Shown: one piece after another, positions 55,230-64,000 of the stretch
How the letters are laid out: each line of letters opens with the position of its first letter
Position numbering within the stretch: position 1 is the stretch's first letter
Assembly (NCBI GenBank): GCA_009746045.1
Contig: RPFO01000065.1
Coordinates: 4,836,107-4,900,106, forward strand
Direction of reading: 5' to 3'
Origin: Mesostigma viride
Lineage: Eukaryota > Streptophyta > Mesostigmatophyceae > Mesostigmatales > Mesostigmataceae
DNA length: 64,000 bases
Made by a program: the position numbers and the translations under genes
The notes under the pieces: generated by a model
The model's input: only the letters and a program-made list of their open reading frames with translations
Told to the model about the DNA's origin: nothing
Databases searched by the model: none

Positions 55230-58200
55230 TAATTACATAAATGCCATTCATGTACGTAGGCCAGCCATGATGACACCATGGGAGCCTGAATCCTCATCAT
55301 TAATTACATACTTGCCATTCATGTACGTAGACGGGCCATGGAGACACCATGGGAGCCTGAATCCTCATCATTTACTATTCCTTGACATCCATGTACGTAG
55401 ACGGGCCATGATGACACCATGGGAGCCTGAATCCTCCTCATTAATTACATAAATGCCAACCATGTACGTAGACAAGCCATGATGACACCATGGGAGCCTG
55501 AATACTCATCATTTACTATTCCTTGACATCCATGTACGTGGACGGGCCATGATGACACCATGGGAGCCTGAATCCTCATGATTTACTATTCCTTGACATC
55601 CATGTACGTAGGCCAGCCATGGAGACACCATGGGAGCCTGAATCCTCCTCATTAATTACATACATGCCATCCATGTACGTAGACAAGCCATGATGACACC
55701 ATGGGAGCCTGAATCCTCATCATTAACTACATACATGCCATCCATGTACGTAGACGGGCCATGGAGACACCATGGGAGCCTGAATCCTCATCATTAATTA
55801 CATAAATGCCATCCATGTACGTAGACAAGCCATGATGACACCATGGGAGCCTGAATCCTCATCATTAATTACATAAATGCCATCCATGTACGTAGACGGG
55901 CCATGATGACACCATGGGAGCCTGAATCCTCATCATTAACTACATACATGCCATCCATGTACGTACACGGGCCATGATGACACCATGGGAGCCTAAATCC
56001 TCCTCATTTTTTTTTTCTTTGACATCCATGTACGTAGACGGGCCATGATGACACCATGGGAGCCTGAATCCTCATCATTAATTACATAAATGACATCCAT
56101 GTACGTAGACGGGCCATGATGACACCATGGGAGCCTGAATCCTCCTCATTAATTACATAAATGCCAACCATGTACGTAGACAAGCCATGATGACACCATG
56201 GGAGCCTGAATCCTCATAATTTACTATTCCTGGACATCCATGTACGTAGGCCAGCCATGATGACACCAATGGAGCCTGAATCCTCTTCATTTTTTTTATG
56301 AGAGGATTCAGGTTACATAAATGCCAACCATGTACGTAGACAAGCCATGATGACACCATGGGAGCCTGAATCCTCATCATTAATTACATAAATGCCATCC
56401 ATGTACGTAGACGGGCCATGATGACACCATGGGAGCCTGAATCCTCATCATTAACTACATACATGCCATCCATGTACGTACACGGGCCATGATGACACCA
56501 TGGGAGCCTGAATCCTCCTCATTAATTACATACTTGCCATTCATGTACGTAGACGGGCCATGGAGACACCATGGGAGCCTGAATCCTCATCATTAATTAC
56601 ATAAATGCCATCCATGTACGTAGACAAGCCATGATGACACCATGGGAGCCTGAATCCTCATCATTATATACAAAAATGCCATCCATGTACGTAGACGGGC
56701 CATGATGACCCCATGGGAGCCTGAATCCTCATCATTAATTACATAAATGCCATTCATGTACGTAGGCCAGCCATGATGACACCATGGGAGCCTGAATCCT
56801 CATCATTAATTACATACTTGCCATTCATGTACGTAGACGGGCCATGGAGACACCATGGGAGCCTGAATCCTCATCATTTACTATTCCTTGACATCCATGT
56901 ACGTAGACGGGCCATGATGACACCATGGGAGCCTGAATCCTCATCATTTACTATTCCTTGACATCCATGTACGTAGACGGGCCATGATGACACCATGGGA
57001 GCCTGAATCCTCCTCATTAATTACATAAATGCCAACCATGTACGTAGACGGGCCATGATGACACCATGGGAGCCTGAATCCTCATCATTACTTACATAAA
57101 GGCCATCCATGTACGTAGGCCAGCCATGGAGACACCATGGGAGCCTGAATCCTCCTCATTAATTACATAAATGCCAACCATGTACGTAGACAAGCCATGA
57201 TGACCCCATGGGAGCCTGAATCCTCATCATTATATACAAAAATGCCATCCATGTACGTAGACGGGCCATGATGACACCATGGGAGCCTGAATCCTCATCA
57301 TTAATTACATAAATGCCATTCATGTACGTAGGCCAGCCATGATGACACCATGGGAGCCTGAATCCTCATCATTAATTACATACTTGCCATTCATGTACGT
57401 AGAAGGACCATGGAGACACCATGGGAGCCTGAATCCTCATCATTTACTATTCCTTGACATCCATGTACGTAGACGGGCCATGATGACACCATGGGAGCCT
57501 GAATCCTCATCATTACTTACATAAAGGCCATCCATGTACGTAGACGGGCCATGATGACACCATGGGAGCCTAAATCCCCCTCATTAATTACATAAATGCC
57601 ATCCATGTACGTAGGCCAGCCATGGAGACACCATGGGAGCCTGAATCCTCCTCATTAATTACATAAATGCCAACCATGTACGTAGACAAGCCATGATGAC
57701 CCCATGGGAGCCTGAATCCTCATCATTAATTACATAAATGCCATCCATGTACGTAGACGGGCCATGATGACACCATGGGAGCCTGAATCCTCATCATTAT
57801 ATACAAAAATGCCATCCATGTACGTAGACGGGCCATGATGACCCCATGGGAGCCTGAATCCTCATCATTAATTACATAAATGCCATTCATGTACGTAGGC
57901 CAGCCATGATGACACCATGGGAGCCTGAATCCTCCTCATTAATTACATAAATGCCAACCATGTACGTAGACAAGCCATGATGACACCATGGGAGCCTGAA
58001 TCCTCATCATTTACTTTTCCTTGACATCCATGTACGTACACGGGCCATGATGACACCATGGGAGCCTGAATCCTCATCATTAATTACATAAATGCCAACC
58101 ACGTACGTAGACGGGCCATGATGACACCATGGGAGCCTGAATCCTCATCATTTACTTTTCCTTGACATCCATGTACGTAGACGGGCCATGATGACACCAT

Positions 58201-59541
58201 GGGAGCCTGAATCCTCATCATTAATAACATAAATGCCATCCATGTACGTAGGCCAGCCATGTTGACACTATGGGAGCCTAAATCCTCCTCATTAATTACA
58301 TAAATGCCAACCATGTACGTAGACAAGCCATGATGACACCATGGGAGCCTGAATCCTAATCATTAATTACATATACATGCCATCCATGTACGTAGACGGG
58401 CCATGATGACACCATGGGAGCCTGAATCCTCATCATTATATACAAAAATGCCATCCATGTACGTACACGGGCAATGATGACACCATGGGAGCCTGAATCC
58501 TCATCATTAATTACATAAATGCCATTCATGTACGTAGGCCAGCCCCGGAGACACCATGGGAGCCTGAATACTCATCATTAATTACATACATGCCATCCAT
58601 GTACGTAGACAAGCCATGATGACCCCATGGGAGCCTGAATCCTCATCATTTTTTTTTTCTTTGACATCCATGTACGTAGACGGGCCATGATGACACCATG
58701 GGAGCCTGAATCCTCATCATTAATTACATAAATGACATCCATGTACGTAGACGGGCCATGATGACACCATGGGAGCCTGAATCCTCATCATTAATTACAT
58801 ACATGCCATCCATGTACGTACACGGGCCATGATGACACCATGGGAGCCTGAATCCTCCTCATTAATTACATACTTGCCATTCATGTACGTAGACGGGCCA
58901 TGGAGACACCATGGGAGCCTGAATCCTCATCATTAATTACATAAATGCCATCCATGTACGTAGACAAGCCATGATGACACCATGGGAGCCTGAATCCTCA
59001 TCATTAATTACATACATGCCATCCATGTACGTAGGCCAGCTATGATGACACCATGGGAGCCTGAATCCTCATCATTTACTATTCCTTGACATCCATGTAC
59101 GTAGGCCAGCCATGATGACACCAATGGACTCAGCCTGAATCCTCATCATTTTTTTTATGAGAGGATTCAGGTTACATAAATGCCAACCATGTAGGTAGAC
59201 AAGCCATGATGACACCATGGGAGCCTGAATCCTCATCATTAATTACATAAATGCCATCCATGTACGTAGACGGGCCATGATGACCCCATGCCAGGAGCCT
59301 AAATCCTCATCATTAATTACATAAATGCCATCCATGTACGTAGACGGGCCATGATGACCCCATGCCAGGAGCCTAAATCCTCATCATTAATTACAAAATC
59401 GCCATCCATGTACGTAGACAAGCCATGATGACACCATGGGAGCCTGAATCCTCATCATTAATTACATACATGCCATCCATGTACGTAGACAAGCCATGAT
59501 GACCAAATGGGAGCCTGAATCCTCATCATTAGTTACATAAA
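55230..59541 (+). repeat. 71-bp satellite array, block 2
   Basis: The array continues in the same orientation. Long stretches repeat block 1 almost exactly: the segment around 56153-56380 matches 50199-50426 and 52626-52853, and the inverted-scrap marker recurs at about 56302 and 59161. Confidence 0.95.
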
Positions 59542-61012
59542 TGGATGGCATGTATGTAATTACATAATGATGAGGAATCAGGCTCCCATGGTGTCATCAT
59601 GGCCCGTCTACGTACATGGATGGCATTTATGTAATTAATGATGAGGATTCAGGCTCCCATGGTGTCATCATGGCCTGTCTACGTACATGGATGTCTCAGA
59701 AAAAAAATGATAAGGATTCAGGCTCCCATGGTGTCATCATGGCTGGCCTACGTACATGGATGTCAAAGAAAAAAATATGATCAGGATTCAGGCTCCCGTG
59801 GTGTCATTATGGCCCGTCTACGTGTTGTTGGCATGTATGAAATTAATGATGAGGATTCAGGCTCCCATGGTGTCATCATGGCTGGCCTACGTACATGGAT
59901 GTCAAAGAAAAAAAAATGATCAGGATTCAGGCTCCCATGGTGTCATCATGGCTGGCCTACGTACATGGTTGGCATTTATGTAATTAATGATGAGGATTCA
60001 GGCTCCATTGGTGTCATCATGGCTGGCCTACGTATGTACATGGATGTCAAAGAAAAAAAAATGATGAGGATTCAGGCTCCCATGGTGTCATCATGGCTGG
60101 CCTACCTACATGGTTGGCATTTATGTAATTAATGATGAGGATTCAGGCTCCCATGGTGTCATCATGGCTTGTCTACGTACATGGATGGCATGTATGTAAT
60201 TAATGATGAGGATTCAGGCTCCATTGGTGTCATCATGGCCCGTCTACGTACATGGATGGCATGTATGTAATTAATGATGAGGATTCAGGCTCCATTGGTG
60301 TCATCATGGCTGGCCTACGTACATGGATGTCTCATAAACAAAATGATGAGGATTCAGGCTCCCATGGTGTCATCATGGCCCGTCTACGTACATGAATGGC
60401 ATTTATGTAATTAATGATGAGGATTCAGGCTCCCATGGTGTCATCATGGCTGGCCTACGTACATGGATGGCATGTATGTAATTAATGATGAGGATTCAGG
60501 CTCCATTGGTGTCATCATGGCTGGCCTACGTACATGGATGTCTCATAAACAAAATGATCAGGATTCAGGCTCCCATGGTGTCATCATGGCTGGCCTACGT
60601 ACATGGTTGGCATTTATGTAATTAATGATGAGGATTCAGGCTCCATTGGTGTCATCATGGCTGGCCTACGTATGTACATGGATGTCAAAGAAAAAAAAAT
60701 GATGAGGATTCAGGCTCCCATGGTGTCATCATGGCTTGTCTACGTACATGGATGGCATGTATGTAATTAATGATGAGGATTCAGGCTCCATTGGTGTCAT
60801 CATGGCCCGTCTACGTACATGGATGGCATGTATGTAATTAATGATGAGGATTCAGGCTCCATTGGTGTCATCATGGCTGGCCTACGTACATGGATGTCTC
60901 ATAAACAAAATGATGAGGATTCAGGCTCCCATGGTGTCATCATGGCCCGTCTACGTACATGAATGGCATTTATGTAATTAATGATGAGGATTCAGGCTCC
61001 CATGGTGTCATC
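59542..61012 (-). repeat. 71-bp satellite array, inverted block
   Basis: Near 59542 the unit orientation flips (TTACATAAATG then GATGGCATGTATGTAATTA). Units then read GATGAGGATTCAGGCTCCCA, TGGTGTCATCATGG and so on. The linker set is similar but more units have CCATTGGTGTCATC. Confidence 0.93.
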
Positions 61013-61524
61013 TGTCAAGAATCCTGTCTTGAATATGCCCATTATGCTGACCGTGCAGAAATCTATAATACGGGCAACTGTATTCGAGCCCTAATTAACA
61101 AATAGATATGCTCGGATAGTAGTACCTAAGTGGGATTTGTCCTACGTGAACGGACACTATGACTATGTGCCAAGTTGTACAATGGCACTAGGACCATTGG
61201 TCACTATCTTCACCAGATTATAGTATTGTGTCATGTGCATGTCATACCATGCCGTACCGAGTCATGCATGCGCATGCACCATGTTCCAACATACCAGCTG
61301 TCGTTATCGACCCATTGTCGGCCCATGCGCATACCAGGGCCGCCGCCACCACTCACCTACCATAATTACCAATGTTCACGCTACCTTGAGGTAGCCATGG
61401 AAAGCCACACCATATGGACGTAATAAATAATTTTCCTGGCTCCTGACGCTTAAGTTGGCAATGATTCACCACCTACAAATTATTAATTTAAGTCCCCATA
61501 ATAATAACCCCATGCCCTTTAACA
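61013..61524 (+). repeat. 5' LTR
   Basis: 512 bp, starts TGTCAAGAATCC and ends CCCTTTAACA. The 82-codon frame inside is present identically in the 3' LTR and has no recognised domain. Confidence 0.9.
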
Positions 61525-61536
61525 TGGTATCGGAGG
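61525..61536 (+). promoter_or_regulatory. Primer binding site (initiator Met tRNA-like)
   Basis: TGGTATCGGAGG immediately follows the 5' LTR. One or two bases differ from the common TGGTATCAGAGC. Confidence 0.75.
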
Positions 61537-63172
61537 TCCGGGGCAAGATCTTTCAACGGAATTAACCAACCTCTAAGCGGCAGCTCACATTTTATTGAGC
61601 GCCTTGATCATAGTTTATATTTTCATATACGGAGCAGCTTGGTCGAATTCTTGTACTTGATACGACCATGATTATGGCGCAGATGCTACCGTGAAATTCA
61701 AGGCTTTCAATCGACTTACTTCAATGTGTGGTAACACCAAATATTCGGGGTGACACCTACCGTCGCTAAAATCCGTCAAGAATTTCCCAAGCTCCGGTGC
61801 GCAGGCCAGATCTACGCTTTTATACTTATATATGCCCGAAACTGATCAAACGCCAACATTTCGGTGATGGGGACGTCGGCACTGAAGCCTGGCACTCAAA
61901 AGGTGCCGGCTCTGGTTCCAGGCAGCGCCAGTGATTTTTTACCTGGCAGCACATTTTTTGGCCGAGTGCAGTGCGTTCAATCGGCGCGGGGTCACTGACG
62001 GGCTCCCACTGAGCCGCGCGAGCTGTGAGCATCGACGAGAAATCGGCGGAGCTGTTTACCTCAAGAATTTTTCATGAGAACCGGTCTTTCTTTTGTACCG
62101 GCACCATTTCGCGTGGCATCAACATTCTTTTGGGCGCATTCTTTTAAACCGGAATTCTTTTTAAACGGTCATCACTTCAAGAGCCCAGAGCCTGCCATGC
62201 TCCAAGTTTCCAAGAAAAAGGGGAACATTCCCTGGGTCCTGCTCTCAAGGCCAGCCTGCTGACACAGCTGCACACCACACTAAGGAGGGTGCTCACTAAC
62301 CCCCACGTTGTTTTCAGCACTAGTTGCAGTTTTATAATTCAGACACATTTAACTAGTTGCAGGCACCACTAGCAGCAGTAACAGCTAGTTGCATTATCAC
62401 GTGCCAGCACTAGACACCCACTAGCAACCAGTTGCCCCATAATGTAAGCAGCAGTAACAGCACAGTCCCATCAGCACCATCACACTGGCATCAACAAGCA
62501 CAGCAGGCAACACCAGCAGGAACAGAGTACACTGCATAGTCCATGCAGGCAGCTACCCACACTTGCCTAGCCAGCAAGGAGAAGTAGTAGCACCCAGCAG
62601 CACATGCATGACTCTCCACCACAGGCGTAGAGTAGATAGTAGCTGCAGTCAGCTGCACGCACTTGTCTAGCTAGCAAGTAGCAGTCCAGCAACCAGCTCT
62701 ACATCCTCACGTCACAGTTCACCTTGTAGTAGTTGCAGTAAGTTGCATCAAAACCTGTTGGCAAACAAGTCAAAGTAGCACTACCAGCACCACACAAGAA
62801 ACTGTACCCACACACAGCATAGATCGTGTGTGCACACACAACAGCTGACGTCACCGGTTTACCAGCCGCTACCAGTTCCCAACGTTTCGAGCTGCAACCC
62901 TGGCATCAACCAGTACCGGCTACAGTCTGCATCCAGCCTCAACACTGAGCAACCAGTCTTTCCAGTTTAAGAGCCTGTTTCCAGTTTGGCTCCACCCTCG
63001 TGTGGCGCACTCCATGTGACAATATGGGGCTACACAACCTTGCCCTCATTTTTCTTGCTGTTTTATATCAAGACCAGGGTGTCGTGTAAGGAGGGAATCC
63101 ACTTAGGTACCCGACTACCCTCGCCCAGGATCTAGCATTTGTATTTATAGACAGCATCATGTGCAAGGAGGG

Positions 63173-63684
63173 TGTCAAGAATCCTGTCTTGAATATGCCC
63201 ATTATGCTGACCGTGCAGAAATCTATAATACGGGCAACTGTATTCGAGCCCTAATTAACAAATAGATATGCTCGGATAGTAGTACCTAAGTGGGATTTGT
63301 CCTACGTGAACGGACACTATGACTATGTGCCAAGTTGTACAATGGCACTAGGACCATTGGTCACTATCTTCACCAGATTATAGTATTGTGTCATGTGCAT
63401 GTCATACCATGCCGTACCGAGTCATGCATGCGCATGCACCATGTTCCAACATACCAGCTGTCGTTATCGACCCATTGTCGGCCCATGCGCATACCAGGGC
63501 CGCCGCCACCACTCACCTACCATAATTACCAATGTTCACGCTACCTTGAGGTAGCCATGGAAAGCCACACCATATGGACGTAATAAATAATTTTCCTGGC
63601 TCCTGACGCTTAAGTTGGCAATGATTCACCACCTACAAATTATTAATTTAAGTCCCCATAATAATAACCCCATGCCCTTTAACA
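63173..63684 (+). repeat. 3' LTR
   Basis: It matches the 5' LTR throughout by eye and is preceded by an AAGGAGGG polypurine tract. Confidence 0.9.
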
Positions 63685-63689
63685 TCATC

Positions 63690-64000
63690 ATGGCTGGCCT
63701 ACGTACATGGATGGCATGTATGTAATTAATGATGAGGATTCAGGCTCCATTGGTGTCATCATGGCTGGCCTACGTGCATGGATGTCTCATAAACAAAATG
63801 ATGAGGATTCAGGCTCCCATGGTGTCATCATGGCCCGTCTACGTACATGAATGGCATTTATGTAATTAATGATGAGGATTCAGGCTCCCATGGTGTCATC
63901 ATTGCCCGTGTACGTACATGGATGGCATTTATGTATATAATGATGAGGATTCAGGCTCCATTGGTGTCATCATTGCCCGTGTACGTACATGAATGGCATT
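63690..64000 (-). repeat. 71-bp satellite array continuing to the window edge (inverted orientation)
   Basis: Satellite units in the same orientation as 59542-61012 resume after the LTR element and run out of the window. Confidence 0.93.

Larger units (their letters stand above)
61013..63684 (+). mobile_element. Non-autonomous LTR retrotransposon inserted in the satellite
   Basis: Two 512-bp direct LTRs (61013-61524 and 63173-63684), TGTCAAG...TTTAACA, flank a 1648-bp interior. TCATC is duplicated on both sides (61008-61012 and 63685-63689). TGGTATCGGAG directly after the left LTR is close to the initiator-Met tRNA primer site (TGGTATCAGAG) used by many plant LTR elements. GTGCAAGGAGGG before the right LTR is a polypurine tract. 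The interior has no gag or pol motif, so it is a TRIM/LARD-type element. I saw no differences between the LTRs, implying recent insertion. Confidence 0.9.

Noticed and set aside
47490-59983. Many 60-90 codon frames reading MMRIQAPMVSSW or MMTPWEPESSS
   Set aside because: These are translations of satellite units on either strand, repeated with the array.
61175-61423. 82-codon frame present twice
   Set aside because: It lies inside the LTR and is duplicated only because the LTR is.

Overview
The window is eukaryotic nuclear DNA. It has GT-AG introns (plus one GC-AG intron), AATAAA signals, long satellite arrays and nested transposable elements. The two host-type genes I recognise are a plant-style Mediator subunit MED19 and a plant At2g41040/At1g78140-like methyltransferase. 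The retroelement mix (DIRS/PAT-like, Penelope-like, Copia-like) also occurs in green algae. I therefore infer a green alga or another member of the green lineage, but not a species.

Layout, left to right. 1-3411 is the 3' part of a Copia-like polyprotein with a protease-like domain placed between integrase and reverse transcriptase. 5063-7234 is a frameshifted acidic/basic gene of unknown function. 7473-12861 is a near-complete PAT/DIRS-like tyrosine-recombinase retroelement with A1-ORFs-B1-A2-B2 split direct repeats. 12864-14509 is a decayed Penelope-like reverse transcriptase. 14.5-18 kb holds SINE-like copies, ~30-nt micro-insertions flanked by target duplications, and a three-unit repeat containing a tRNA-like segment. 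18173-20505 (minus) is the multi-exon methyltransferase.

21422-29845 is an 8.4-kb hAT-like element with a 17-bp terminal inverted repeat and a perfect 8-bp duplication (CCGTTTAC). Inside it are a TTAA-flanked 4.1-kb element and smaller inverted-repeat elements. 30997-36046 is MED19 in four exons, whose first intron carries about 94 copies of a 28-bp minisatellite. 38181-41664 (minus) is a DDE-transposase-like gene whose introns are built of tandem repeats. 44073-46034 is a non-autonomous PAT/DIRS-like element that has kept the split-repeat architecture. 46591-47024 is a 30-bp-class minisatellite.

47289-64000 is a satellite of about 71-bp units. It reverses orientation near 59542. It is interrupted by a 2.0-kb TIR element (53211-55229, TA duplication) and by a non-autonomous LTR retrotransposon (61013-63684) whose 512-bp LTRs look identical and which has a 5-bp duplication.

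Apart from MED19 and the methyltransferase, almost everything is mobile or repetitive DNA. The most unusual observations are the micro-insertions, the Copia domain order, the 2A-like motif in the PAT element, and the repeat-built introns of the transposase-like gene. All calls come from reading the sequence; no database search was possible.
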